A DNA stretch of 64,000 nucleotides from Mycolicibacterium arenosum (GTDB taxonomy: Bacteria; Actinomycetota; Actinomycetes; Mycobacteriales; Mycobacteriaceae): contig NZ_JANDBD010000010.1 in assembly GCF_024320865.1 (NCBI RefSeq), positions 124,001 to 188,000 on the forward strand, in the 5' to 3' direction. Position 1 is the first letter of the stretch; each line of letters opens with the position of its first letter. The notes under the pieces are model-generated. The model did no database searches. It was given only the letters and a program-made list of their open reading frames with translations, and was not told the DNA's origin. Of the stretch, positions 29,355 to 38,107 are shown piece by piece. A program made the position numbers and the translations under genes.

Positions 29355-30830
29355 TCACGCCAGGTTCGCCGTCCCGTCGGCGGCGACGACGATCCCGGCG
29401 CCCGCGATGTCCTCCGTCGTGCTGGTCTTCGCCTGCGACCCGTCGGTGATGACCGCCAGCGTGCGCGCACCCTCCGGGGTGCGCACGGCGACGAACACCT
29501 TCTCGGCGTCACCCTCCCTGGTGAACGGTGTCGTCCACGTCTCGACGGTGCCGGTGCCCGACCACTCCACCTCCACGGCGGTGGTCGGCTGGGCGTCCAC
29601 CTCCGATTGCACGTCCTCCCAGGCGAACTCGCGCGTCGGCGGCTGCGTGCCGTACACGCCGAAGCTGTGCTTGGTCAGGTACCCGCCGTTGGCCGTGATG
29701 AGGCCCAGCCGCTGCGGGCCCTCGACGAGTCGTTCGGCCATGGTGGCGATCGAGTGCGACACGTAGTTGTTCCACGGCCCGCCCGCGAACGTCAACCCGC
29801 CGGTCACCGTCAGCGGCCGCGCCGGATCGCCGACGGGAAGTCCCAGTTCACGCGCCGCGACCTGGACGGCCGACGGGAAGCACGAGTACACGTCGACGAG
29901 TTCCACATCGCCGATGTCGGTGCCCGCCAGGTCGAGCGCGCGGCGACCGGCGATTCGGATGGCCGGCGACGATTCGAAAGACGCACGCTGACTGATCTCG
30001 TAGGTGTCGTGCGCGTCGGTCCCGGAGTAGGGGAAAACCCAGCGGTCCGAGGGGATCTGCAGATGCTGCGCCTTCTCGACCGAGGTGAGGACGAGCACCG
30101 CGCCCTGGTCGACCATGTTGTTGGAGTTCATCAGCTTGGGATACGGCCAGCTGACCATGCGGTTGTCCGGGCCCGCCTGCCAGATCTCGTCGGCCGCCAA
30201 CGCCTTTCGGTTCCACGCGTGCGCGTTGGTGGCGGCGACCGCGCTGAACTGCGCCCACAGTTCGCCGATGCGGCGTCGGTGCGCATCCGGTGTCTCGCCC
30301 GCCGCGATGCGGACGGCCTGCTCGAACATCGGGTAGACGTAGGCGGGCCGGTCGAGATGAATGCGCAACTCCCCCGGCCCGGCCATCGGGAACACCTCGT
30401 CGGAACCCGGTGCCATCGGCACGGAGTCGCTCTGCTTGGTCCAGTCCAGCGAGCCGCCGCGCGCCCGCACCCGATGGCGCGTGCGCCATGTCTCGGCACC
30501 GGCGATCACCACGGCGTCGTTGCGGCCCGCCTGGATGTCCAGGCACGCGCGGTTGACCAGGGACTGCGGTACGTTGCCACCGATCCCGGTGTACAGCGTG
30601 CTCGCCGCATCGGCTCGAATGCGCTGCGCCAGTAGCAGTCCCGCATCCCGGTACCGCCACGACAACAGGTTCACGATGCGGACCGAGTCGACCGCCTCCA
30701 GCACCCGCGGGTCGGCGGCGGCTCGCGCGGCCTCGACCATCAGGTCGACCGGCTCCACCTCGGGACGTTCGTCGTGCTGATTCACCTGGCCGTAGCCGAC
30801 GAGCACCGGTGTTCTGGGGTCGAGGGACAA
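29355..30830 (-). CDS. Thiolase-superfamily protein (acetyl-CoA acetyltransferase-like), Rv1867-like
   Basis: 491 aa. Thiolase-type N-terminus (TPVLVGYGQVNQHDERP), a nucleophile-region segment (QSLVNRACLDIQAGRNDAVV, a Cys in NRACLD), and a C-terminal half with VELVDVYSCFPSAVQ and TGGLTFAGGPWNNY. This architecture and length match Rv1867. TTG start at 30830 with AAAGG upstream; no ATG is available nearby. It is 26 bases downstream of the CaiB fusion, so the two likely act together on acyl-CoA. Thiolytic activity is not certain because the usual Cys-His-His-Cys set is not complete by eye. Confidence 0.8.
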   Translation of the reverse strand: MSLDPRTPVLVGYGQVNQHDERPEVEPVDLMVEAARAAADPRVLEAVDSVRIVNLLSWRYRDAGLLLAQRIRADAASTLYTGIGGNVPQSLVNRACLDIQAGRNDAVVIAGAETWRTRHRVRARGGSLDWTKQSDSVPMAPGSDEVFPMAGPGELRIHLDRPAYVYPMFEQAVRIAAGETPDAHRRRIGELWAQFSAVAATNAHAWNRKALAADEIWQAGPDNRMVSWPYPKLMNSNNMVDQGAVLVLTSVEKAQHLQIPSDRWVFPYSGTDAHDTYEISQRASFESSPAIRIAGRRALDLAGTDIGDVELVDVYSCFPSAVQVAARELGLPVGDPARPLTVTGGLTFAGGPWNNYVSHSIATMAERLVEGPQRLGLITANGGYLTKHSFGVYGTQPPTREFAWEDVQSEVDAQPTTAVEVEWSGTGTVETWTTPFTREGDAEKVFVAVRTPEGARTLAVITDGSQAKTSTTEDIAGAGIVVAADGTANLA

Positions 30831-30856
30831 GGTGGAGCCTTTCTGTCGGTTGCGGT

Positions 30857-33187
30857 TCAGGATTCGTCGGGCTGCCAGGCGAACAGCACGCCCCGCTCGA
30901 TGAGGTCGTCGACGGCGTCGTCGGTCAGGTCGAGGTGCGTGCGGCACACCGCGCGGGTCTGCTCGCCGGGCATCGGCGCCGGCCGCAGGTCGGCGTCGGG
31001 GATGTGCCTGCTCGGTGCCGCGCGGCGTTCGGCGTGCATGGGTTTCTCGAACAGCGGGTGCACCATCTCGGCGAAGACGTTGCGGTGGCGCAGTTGTGGG
31101 TCGGCGAGCACGTCCACCGCACGGTTCATCGGCGCTGCGCAGACGCCGCGATCCTGCAGTCGCTCGGCGACGGTGACCTTGTCCAGTCCGACGCTCCAGG
31201 CGGCGATCGACTCGGCGATCGCGGCCCGGTCGGACGGCAGGCCGTCGACCCCCAGCACGTCCGCGAGCGCGTCGCGGTCGGCGGTGGAGCGCAGCGAGAC
31301 CACGCACCACTCGTCGTCACCCGCGCACGGATACACGCCGTGGAGTTCGTCGCCCGCGTCGACGTCGAGTCCCGCCGCACGCGCCGCCTGCGCGACGAAC
31401 GAGGTGGCCAGCGTGTTCACGGCGACCTCGGCCTGCGAGATGTGCACGTGGGCACCGGTGTCGTCGCCGCCGATCATGGCCGCCAGCGCGGCGATCGCGG
31501 TGATGCGGGCGGCGACGTGGTCCGGGAAGATCGTCGTCGCGTCGTAGAAGCCGGTATCGGCGGGATCGTCGGACGCCCACAGCCGGCTCACGCCGGTCGT
31601 GGCACGCACCAGAGGGCCGTATCCCATCTGAGCGCTCCACGGCCCCGTCGCGCCGAACGCGCTGCTCTCGGCCAACACGATCCGCGGGTTCATTCTCAGC
31701 AGCTCGGTATGCGAGAACCCGAGCGACTCAAGGGTTCCCGGCTTGAAGTTCGCGAACACCGCGTCCGCTCCGGCGACCAGCCTGCGGAACAACTCGGCGC
31801 CGTCGGGGTGGCGAAGGTCGAGTCCGAGGCTGGCCTCGTTGCGGTGGGTCAGGGCCCACGACCTGCTCATCGGTTTGCCGGGCAGCGTCTGGCGCAATCC
31901 GTCCGGATACGCGGCACTCTCGATCTTGACCACGTCGGCACCGAGATCGGCGAAGAGCCTGCCCAGTTCCCCGCCCGCGACGATCACGCCCAGGTCGAGG
32001 ATTCGCAGGCCCTCGAAAGGCCTTGTCGCCGAGAGGCTTTCGCGTATCTGCGGTCGCTTCGCGGAAGCGATCCAGGTCGGCTCGGCCTCGGCGCACTCCG
32101 CAACGTGTCCCGCATGTCGCCCGTCGAGCACGAACGGGCCGGTGGGAGCCGGCAGCCGTGAGTCGCCGAAGGCCACCTCGGTGAGGGCCCCGACGGATTG
32201 GAAGTGGGCGGAGGCGAGCGCCTCAGCCGGTGTCAGCACGGCGGCCAGAGGTACTCCCCGGCGCTGCCCTTCGGCCACGAGATCGGCCATGGTGCCATCG
32301 GCGAACAGCTCGGCGAAGGCCGCGTTGAGTTCGGCGCTCGCGGCGTACCTCGCGGCGATGGTCTCGAATGCGGGGTCGGAGAACCGTGCGGGTTCCCCGA
32401 GCCAGCCGAACATTCCCCGCCACTGCCTTCCCGACAGCAGACACATTCGGACGAATCCGTCGCGGCAGGCGAACGTCGGATAGATCTGCTGGTTGCGAGG
32501 TCGGCCGCGCCACAGTTCGTGGGACTGCTTCAGCCCGACCGCTGCCTGGCCCTCGGATCCGAACGGCGGGTCGAGCGCTTGCACCACCGCCTCGAACCGG
32601 GAGAAGTCGATGTAGTCGCCCGTGCCGCAGCGCATTCGGTGATACAGCGCGACGAGGGTCGCCCAGGTCGCCTGCACCGCCGCGGTCGCCGATGCGATGC
32701 CGACGGGCGGCAGCACCGGGCGGCCCGTCGTCGGACCGGAGCGCGACAGAGCGGTCGACATGGCGCACAGCACCGCGTCGGTGGCCCGCCAGTGCGCCCG
32801 CGGCCCGGTCGCGCCGAAGTCGCTGACGGCGAGCACGACGAGTTGGGGGAAGCGGTCGGCGAGCTCACCGGCGGTGGTGCCGAACGCCGCGACCCCACCA
32901 CGGTCGATGAGCACGTCGGCGGCGCCGGCCAGATCGACCAGCCGCGCACGGTCGGCGGGTGACTCCGGGTCCAGAACCGCGGAGCGCTTGTTGGCGTTGC
33001 CGAGCGTGAACCCGATGCTCGTCCCCGCCACCGAGGGGGCGGTGTGGCGACCCGGCGCGCCGCCCGGCGGTTCGATCTTCAGGACGTCGGCACCGAGGTC
33101 GGCGAGCAGGCGGCCGACGATGTCGGTATCGGCGTCGCCGAGGTCGAGAACCCTGACCGAGGCCAATACCTGACACCTGTCAACCAT
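30857..33187 (-). CDS. Fused two-copy CaiB/BaiF CoA-transferase family protein, Rv1866-like
   Basis: 776 aa holding two class III CoA-transferase/racemase units in tandem: unit one about 1-370 (VRVLDLGDADTDIVGRLLAD, KIEPPGGAPGR) and unit two about 395-776 (LRILDLGVIVAGGELGRLFA, VKIES, FANFKPGTLESLG, GYGPLVRATTG). The catalytic Asp expected after the Rossmann part is not obvious in unit one. ATG 33187 matches Rv1866 length (about 778 aa). The natural enzyme is a homodimer, so this fusion is a built-in pseudo-dimer. Likely transfers CoA or epimerises alpha-methyl-acyl-CoA with the adjacent thiolase-like protein. Confidence 0.85.
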   Translation of the reverse strand: MVDRCQVLASVRVLDLGDADTDIVGRLLADLGADVLKIEPPGGAPGRHTAPSVAGTSIGFTLGNANKRSAVLDPESPADRARLVDLAGAADVLIDRGGVAAFGTTAGELADRFPQLVVLAVSDFGATGPRAHWRATDAVLCAMSTALSRSGPTTGRPVLPPVGIASATAAVQATWATLVALYHRMRCGTGDYIDFSRFEAVVQALDPPFGSEGQAAVGLKQSHELWRGRPRNQQIYPTFACRDGFVRMCLLSGRQWRGMFGWLGEPARFSDPAFETIAARYAASAELNAAFAELFADGTMADLVAEGQRRGVPLAAVLTPAEALASAHFQSVGALTEVAFGDSRLPAPTGPFVLDGRHAGHVAECAEAEPTWIASAKRPQIRESLSATRPFEGLRILDLGVIVAGGELGRLFADLGADVVKIESAAYPDGLRQTLPGKPMSRSWALTHRNEASLGLDLRHPDGAELFRRLVAGADAVFANFKPGTLESLGFSHTELLRMNPRIVLAESSAFGATGPWSAQMGYGPLVRATTGVSRLWASDDPADTGFYDATTIFPDHVAARITAIAALAAMIGGDDTGAHVHISQAEVAVNTLATSFVAQAARAAGLDVDAGDELHGVYPCAGDDEWCVVSLRSTADRDALADVLGVDGLPSDRAAIAESIAAWSVGLDKVTVAERLQDRGVCAAPMNRAVDVLADPQLRHRNVFAEMVHPLFEKPMHAERRAAPSRHIPDADLRPAPMPGEQTRAVCRTHLDLTDDAVDDLIERGVLFAWQPDES

Positions 33188-33271
33188 GGGGACAGTATTG
33201 ATCAGCCCCCTGGGCGCCGTGCTCGCGGCCCTGAGAAGGCCGTCGTGAGCTGGGGGTATGCGCCAAACCGG

Positions 33272-33277
33272 TATACT
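33272..33277 (+). promoter_or_regulatory. -10 element of the CPBP protease gene
   Basis: TATACT hexamer 9 bases before the ATG at 33287, with no ribosome site between, so the message has a very short or no leader. Confidence 0.5.
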
Positions 33278-33286
33278 TGGCCGGTT

Positions 33287-34051
33287 ATGTCTGATGTCAG
33301 CGCGGTCGATGCGCCACCCCACCCGCTGATCGACCAGCTCTCAGCGCTGCATCACGCTCGCATCTACGTCGACATCGGCGTCGTCGTCGTGGTGCTCGCC
33401 CTGACGAATCTGCTGGCCCACTTCACCACCCCGTGGGCGAACATCGCGGTGGTGCCCGCCGCGGCGGTCGGTCTGGTGTTGCTGGTGCGGTCGCGCGGGC
33501 TGGGCTGGGCCGAACTCGGACTCGGTCGCGAGCACTGGCGTTCCGGGGCCGGCTACGCGGTCGCGGCCGTCGGCCTCGTCGGTCTGGTCATCGCCATCGG
33601 GGCACTGCTCCCCTGGACGCGGCCGATGTTCATGAACGACCGTTATGCCACGCTGTCCGGCGCGCTGATCGCGTCGATGATCATCATTCCGCTGCAGACC
33701 GTGATTCCCGAGGAGCTCGCGTTTCGCGGGGTGCTGCACGGAGCGCTGGACCGGGCCTGGGGGTTTCGCGGTGTCGCGGCGGCGGGCTCGCTGCTGTTCG
33801 GACTGTGGCACATCGCGACGTCGCTGGGGATGACCAGCAGCAACGTCGGCCTCACGCAGATCTTCGGCGGCGGCGTCACCGGGATGGTGTGCGGCGTGGT
33901 GCTCGCCGTGCTCGCCACCGGCGCCGCGGGTTTCGTGTTCACCTGGCTGCGCAGGCGCAGCGGCAGCATCATCGCCCCGATCGCGCTGCACTGGTCGCTG
34001 AACGGCCTCGGCGCCCTGGCGGCCGCCCTCGTCTGGCACGCCTCGACCTGA
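33287..34051 (+). CDS. CPBP-family intramembrane metalloprotease
   Basis: 254-aa membrane protein with about 7 helices. The CAAX/Abi motifs are complete: EELAFRG (motif 1, EExxxR), FGLWH (motif 2, FxxxH) and the third-site IALHWSLN. Such proteases cleave membrane-embedded peptides and are often linked to bacteriocin immunity or envelope maintenance. The length fits Rv1863c of M. tuberculosis and the position between Rv1866-like and Rv1861-like genes agrees. Divergent from the CaiB fusion. Confidence 0.85.
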   Translation: MSDVSAVDAPPHPLIDQLSALHHARIYVDIGVVVVVLALTNLLAHFTTPWANIAVVPAAAVGLVLLVRSRGLGWAELGLGREHWRSGAGYAVAAVGLVGLVIAIGALLPWTRPMFMNDRYATLSGALIASMIIIPLQTVIPEELAFRGVLHGALDRAWGFRGVAAAGSLLFGLWHIATSLGMTSSNVGLTQIFGGGVTGMVCGVVLAVLATGAAGFVFTWLRRRSGSIIAPIALHWSLNGLGALAAALVWHAST

Positions 34052-34082
34052 ATTGTCGGTGGGCGATGGCACAATCGCACAC

Positions 34083-35363
34083 ATGTTCGAACTGAAGGCG
34101 GTGGATCCGCCCGCGGACGAGGTCGCGATGATCGATCGCATCGCCGAACTCGAACGCGAGAAGTGCGCGGCTGCTGCCGAACAGGCCGAACTGACCGCCG
34201 CGTTCGCCGCCCGGCGCCACGCCCGTGAGGAAGCCGAGGGGGTGCCCGCCCGCCGCCGCGGCCGCGGGTTGGCCGGTGAGATCGCGTTGGCGCGACGCGA
34301 CTCGCCGAATCGGGGTGGTCGCCACCTCGGGTTCGCCCGCGCCCTGGTCCACGAGATGCCGCACACTCTGGCCGCGTTGAAGGCGGGTGCTCTCTCGGAG
34401 TGGCGGGCCACGCTGATCGTGCGGGAGTCGGCGTGCTTGGACGTCGAGGACCGCCGCGAACTGGACCGCCGGATGTGTGCCGACCAGAACCTTCTGGAGG
34501 GCAAAGGCGACAAACGGATCGAGGCCGACGCGAAGGCCATCGCCTACGAGCTCGACCCGCAGGCGTTCGTCGACAGAGCGGTGAAGGCCGAGTCCGAGCG
34601 GACCGTGACGATCCGGCCGGCACCGGACAACATGACCTACGTGACGGCCCTGCTGCCGATGCCCAGGGGCGTCAGCGTCTACGCCGCCCTCAAACGGGAA
34701 GCCGACGTGACCTTCGACGGTCGCTGCCGCGGTCAGGTGATGGCCGACACCCTCTACGAGCGGATCACCGGCCAGCCCGCCGAGGTGCCTGTGCCGATCG
34801 CCGTGGACATGGTGATCACCGACGAGACGCTGTTGGGTGACAACGACATCCCGGCGCGGGTCTCGGGTTACGGGCCGATCCCGGCGTCGATCGCACGGAG
34901 GTTGATCGTCGCCGCGGCGACCGGGACTCGGACGCGGGCCACTCTGAGGCGCCTGTTCCGGCATCCGAAGTCCGGGGCGCTGGTGGCGATGGAATCCCGC
35001 TCGCGGCGCTTCCCGAGGGGATTGGCGAAACTGATCGCCGTGCGTGACGACACGTGTCGCACGCCGTACTGCGACGCGCCGATCCGGCACACCGATCACG
35101 CCACCCGTCATGCCGATAACGGGAGGACCGACGCCCTCAACGGCATCGGGGAGTGCGAGGCCTGCAACTACGCGAAGGAAGCGCCGGGGTGGACGGTGAC
35201 CGCCGGGGTCGACGAGAACGGCACCCACACGGCGCAATTCGTCACCCCCACCGGTGCGAAACACCACTCCCAGGCACCACCCCTGCCCGGCCGACAGTCG
35301 CGCCCCATACGCCGCATCGACATCGTGTTCGTCGACGACGAACGGTTCCGTCCCGCGGCGTAG
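34083..35363 (+). CDS. DUF222-HNH endonuclease-family protein (13E12-type)
   Basis: 426 aa. N-terminal DUF222 region (about 1-320, e.g. RALVHEMPHTLAALKAGALS, ADTLYERITG) and a C-terminal HNH nuclease with zinc-type cysteines (RDDTCRTPYCDAPIRHTDHA, NGIGECEACNYAKE). This family is repeated many times in actinobacteria and resembles the M. tuberculosis 13E12 repeat proteins. ATG 34083 follows a CACAAT -10 by 7 bases (leaderless); the frame opens at 34053. A second, broken copy lies at 62514-63738. Function unproven; mobility or DNA-end processing has been suggested for the group. Confidence 0.85.
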   Translation: MFELKAVDPPADEVAMIDRIAELEREKCAAAAEQAELTAAFAARRHAREEAEGVPARRRGRGLAGEIALARRDSPNRGGRHLGFARALVHEMPHTLAALKAGALSEWRATLIVRESACLDVEDRRELDRRMCADQNLLEGKGDKRIEADAKAIAYELDPQAFVDRAVKAESERTVTIRPAPDNMTYVTALLPMPRGVSVYAALKREADVTFDGRCRGQVMADTLYERITGQPAEVPVPIAVDMVITDETLLGDNDIPARVSGYGPIPASIARRLIVAAATGTRTRATLRRLFRHPKSGALVAMESRSRRFPRGLAKLIAVRDDTCRTPYCDAPIRHTDHATRHADNGRTDALNGIGECEACNYAKEAPGWTVTAGVDENGTHTAQFVTPTGAKHHSQAPPLPGRQSRPIRRIDIVFVDDERFRPAA

Positions 35364-35366
35364 GAG

Positions 35367-35951
35367 CTAGCGGTGCGCGCGCTTCCGGGCCCGGAAGTCC
35401 CGGTTCTTCAGCCTGTTGCCACACGACGACATGTCGCACCAGGTGCCGCCGTGGTTGCGTGACCGGTCGTAGAACGCCCACCGGCACTCGTCGTTCGCGC
35501 AGGCCTTCAGGTGGGTCCACGTCCCGCCGCGCTGAGCATCCTGGACCACAAGCAGCAGGCCGGCGATCCGGTCGCGCACTGTACTGCCGACGGGTGCGAC
35601 ACCGATCCGCCCGTCCGTCCCCACCGAGGCCCGCAGAGCCACGTCGGCGGCGATGGCGCGCAGGGGTGCGGTGACGGCGGCGGCCGGCGCGTTGCCGTCG
35701 GTGTTCTGAATAACCAGCGCGCGCAGGGCTTCCCGAGCCTCGACGAGGACGTGCAGGTCGTCGCCCGACACCGCGGCGTCGGAGTCGAGGAGGTCGTGGT
35801 CCATCAGCCATGGTTCGGCGTCGTCAGCGGTTGCCAGTCGGTCGCGGCCCGACTCCCAGTCAACGGTGTTGATCAGGGCCTGCACCCGGCGCAGCGGTTC
35901 GGGCGCGGGCTTGGCCTCCGTGTCTCCGAGCCACGGTTGGGTCGTCGTCAT
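35367..35951 (-). CDS. CGNR zinc-finger regulator
   Basis: 194 aa: N-terminal ABATE-type domain (VQALINTVDWESGRDRL, VEAREALRALVIQNTDG) and a C-terminal CGNR zinc finger (CANDECRWAFYDRSRNHGGT, WCDMSSCGNRLKNRDFRARK). These proteins act as stress or antibiotic-linked transcription regulators in actinobacteria. ATG 35951 with GGAGTAGGG upstream; a GTG at 35957 is possible. Ends 4 bases from the DUF222-HNH stop. Divergent from the next gene. Confidence 0.87.
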   Translation of the reverse strand: MTTTQPWLGDTEAKPAPEPLRRVQALINTVDWESGRDRLATADDAEPWLMDHDLLDSDAAVSGDDLHVLVEAREALRALVIQNTDGNAPAAAVTAPLRAIAADVALRASVGTDGRIGVAPVGSTVRDRIAGLLLVVQDAQRGGTWTHLKACANDECRWAFYDRSRNHGGTWCDMSSCGNRLKNRDFRARKRAHR

Positions 35952-35988
35952 ATTCACACCCTACTCCACTGGTGACTGTCTAAAACGT

Positions 35989-36016
35989 TTGACTGGTCAT
36001 GCGTGACCGGTATAGC
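35989..36016 (+). promoter_or_regulatory. SigA-type promoter
   Basis: TTGACT (35989-35994) and TATAGC (36011-36016) separated by 16 bp, upstream of the gene at 36053. Confidence 0.5.
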
Positions 36017-36052
36017 CTTTTTGAAAGTCACGATGAGAACGAGGGGATCGAC

Positions 36053-36535
36053 ATGACAACGCACTCGGTGTGGACCGACAGGACATTCGAACCGCTGGCG
36101 GCGGGGCAACCGTGGGCGCACGTGCGACCCGGTTGGTCAACGCGACTGCGCGCTCGGCTACTGGCTCGGCGCCTCGACAGGCGCATCGACGCCGACGCGG
36201 ACGTGCGGCCGGGATCCGTGCTGGCGGCACATCGGTACCGGCTGTCGACCAGGCGCGAACGCACCGATCTGGCCCGCAGCCTGACACTGGTGGTGCGCGA
36301 CGCCGTCGAAGGTCCCGACGTGCTGAATCCGCGGGTCGCGGTCCGCACACCGGAGGTGCTCCGGCACCGCGAGCTCATCGAGGACGTGCGCCGACGGCTG
36401 GCCGGGCCTGCTCCGGTGCGGGTGCGCGGAATGGCCCGCCTGCGGCTGCTGCTCGCAGACGGGCGCGGACCGCTCTATCGGCAGAACGCGGGAAGCCTCA
36501 GCGCCGCTCTGCGCGGCGTGCTCGCCGCACTGTGA
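36053..36535 (+). CDS. Conserved-looking Arg-rich hypothetical protein
   Basis: 160-aa soluble, strongly basic protein (Arg-rich, e.g. RLRARLLARRLDRRIDADAD). I do not recognise the family. ATG 36053 is supported by GAGGGG at 6-10 bases upstream and a promoter at 35989-36016. The N-terminus (WTDRTFEPLAAGQPW) and the conserved-looking HRYRLSTRRERTDLARSLTL suggest a genuine gene rather than a shadow. No catalytic motif, membrane segment or signal peptide. Confidence 0.6.
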   Translation: MTTHSVWTDRTFEPLAAGQPWAHVRPGWSTRLRARLLARRLDRRIDADADVRPGSVLAAHRYRLSTRRERTDLARSLTLVVRDAVEGPDVLNPRVAVRTPEVLRHRELIEDVRRRLAGPAPVRVRGMARLRLLLADGRGPLYRQNAGSLSAALRGVLAAL

Positions 36536-36539
36536 GCCG

Positions 36540-36842
36540 CTAGTTGCGTCTCTGGACCATTCCGACGATCGACAGCAGGATCACCGAACCCAGAATCGCG
36601 GTGAAGAGCGTGAACCACCAGCCACCGCCGGCGGTGTCGAGGAAGAAGCTCAGCAGGAAGCCGCCGATCAGGGCGCCGACGACGCCGATGACGATGTTCA
36701 TGAGAATGCCCGAGCCACCGCCCTTGACGATCTTTCCCGCGATCCATCCCGCGATCGCGCCGATGATGATGTAGCCGATCCAGCCGACGCTCGTCTGCGT
36801 GCTGGATCGAGCGAGGAACTCCGTAGCGGCAACCATTTCCAT
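36540..36842 (-). CDS. Transglycosylase-associated (GlsB/YeaQ/YmgE) family membrane protein, Rv1861-like
   Basis: 100-aa protein with three hydrophobic helices and the family pattern GWIGYIIIGAIAGWIAGKIV, GGSGILMNIVIGVVGALIGG, FTAILGSVILL. Small stress-linked inner-membrane protein of unknown mechanism. ATG 36842 has AGGAC upstream. It lies 3' of apa on the same strand as in M. tuberculosis (Rv1860-Rv1861). Confidence 0.88.
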   Translation of the reverse strand: MEMVAATEFLARSSTQTSVGWIGYIIIGAIAGWIAGKIVKGGGSGILMNIVIGVVGALIGGFLLSFFLDTAGGGWWFTLFTAILGSVILLSIVGMVQRRN

Positions 36843-36957
36843 GACGACGTCCTGCCTTTCGCCCCTGGGATGCCCAGCGGCTGCTGGGTCACCCTTGGGT
36901 ATACCCCGGACAGGTAACGAATGGATCGACATCGTGGCCACGATTGGCCATCCGGAA

Positions 36958-37920
36958 TCAGCCTGCAGGCAGCATCTCCGGCGGAGCGTCGGTGACGGGC
37001 ACGGGAACGCCGACACCCGGACGCGCCGGGGGGGCGTTCGGATCCGGCGGGGGCGCATTCGGGTCCGGCGGCGGAGCCTCGGGCGGGGGCGGCGGCGTGA
37101 ACGGCCGGATCGAGTTGGCCAATGCGACGGCCGCACCCTTGTCGATCGGGTTGTTGGCGGTGCCGAGCCACACCACGAACCAGCGCTCGGGTGTGCGCTG
37201 ACCGCGCGGCGTGCCCGCGGGAACCGGATTGCCGACGACACCGGCCCAGATCTGGCCCTCCGGCTTGGTCGTGTCGGTGAACTGCACCGCGTACGAGTTG
37301 AACGCACCGGGCACGCCCGCGGCGTCGAGCGCACCGGACTCCTGCGCGACGCGCGTCCCGGCGAACGGCATGAAGAACTCGCCCATGTCGGACGCCAACC
37401 GCTGAGCGGCCTTGGTGTTGTCGGCCTCGGCGCCGGCGAACAGTTTCAGGTCGAGCCGGCCGAGCAGAATGCTGGTGTCGCTGGGGCTCTGGTCGGTCCC
37501 CGCAGCGGGGATCTTGGTCAGAAGCGCCTGGCCGTAGGACAGCTGGGTCTGGTCGGAGACCTTCCAACCATTGGGGACGACGTAGCTGAGGCCACCGGCC
37601 GCGTTGTCGACGCGGCCCGGCTCCGGGGGCGGTGGCGGCGCCGGGGCGGGCGGCGCGTTGGGATCGACGGGCGCGGCGTTGGGGTCGGCAGGCGCAGGTG
37701 CAGGCGCCGGCGGCGCGTTCGGGTCCGCCGGTGGCGGCGGTGCCGCGGTGGGCTCCAGCATCAACGGCCCGCTGGGTGCCGGCGCCGGAGGCGGCGGCGG
37801 GCTGGGTACGGGTTCGGCGCTGGCGATGCCGGGCACGGCGAGCGCGCAGGCCACAGCGGCCGTCGCTAGCTGGGTGGACAGTCTCGTACGGCGTCGACGG
37901 CTCGCGTCCGGGTGGTGCAT
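36958..37920 (-). CDS. apa: Alanine/proline-rich secreted antigen, fibronectin-attachment protein
   Basis: 320-aa secreted protein (Apa/MPT32/FAP, Rv1860 type). An N-terminal signal peptide ends near GIASA-EPVPS. A Pro/Ala-rich segment with repeated DPNAPP motifs (about 36-103) is followed by a globular FAP domain (about 108-285, VVPNGWKVSDQTQLSYG, GTANNPIDKG) and a second Pro-rich tail. In M. tuberculosis Apa is O-mannosylated and binds fibronectin and SP-A. An MtrA-like direct repeat lies just upstream (37937-37951). ATG 37920. Confidence 0.92.
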   Translation of the reverse strand: MHHPDASRRRRTRLSTQLATAAVACALAVPGIASAEPVPSPPPPPAPAPSGPLMLEPTAAPPPPADPNAPPAPAPAPADPNAAPVDPNAPPAPAPPPPPEPGRVDNAAGGLSYVVPNGWKVSDQTQLSYGQALLTKIPAAGTDQSPSDTSILLGRLDLKLFAGAEADNTKAAQRLASDMGEFFMPFAGTRVAQESGALDAAGVPGAFNSYAVQFTDTTKPEGQIWAGVVGNPVPAGTPRGQRTPERWFVVWLGTANNPIDKGAAVALANSIRPFTPPPPPEAPPPDPNAPPPDPNAPPARPGVGVPVPVTDAPPEMLPAG

Positions 37921-37936
37921 GGGGAAGAAAATACCG

Positions 37937-37951
37937 TGTTACGGCCGTGAC
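37937..37951 (-). promoter_or_regulatory. MtrA-like direct repeat upstream of apa
   Basis: On the minus strand GTCACG-GCC-GTAACA, hexamers with 9-bp period, 16 bases before the apa ATG. It matches the layout of the repeat before fbpC at 16588-16602. The rest of the 187-bp gap to modC shows no gene. Confidence 0.45.
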
Positions 37952-38107
37952 GCAAGTGTGAGTTGCTCTTAGAGTGTCTTTCTACGAAGTTGCTGTGTGC
38001 GATGAATCACGTTACAGAGCGCGATGTCGACGATTGCTGGCAACACGGCGTCCGGGAGGGTCGCTCCCGGCTTCATGATCGGTAGTTCGCCCGTCCGCCC
38101 GAGACCG

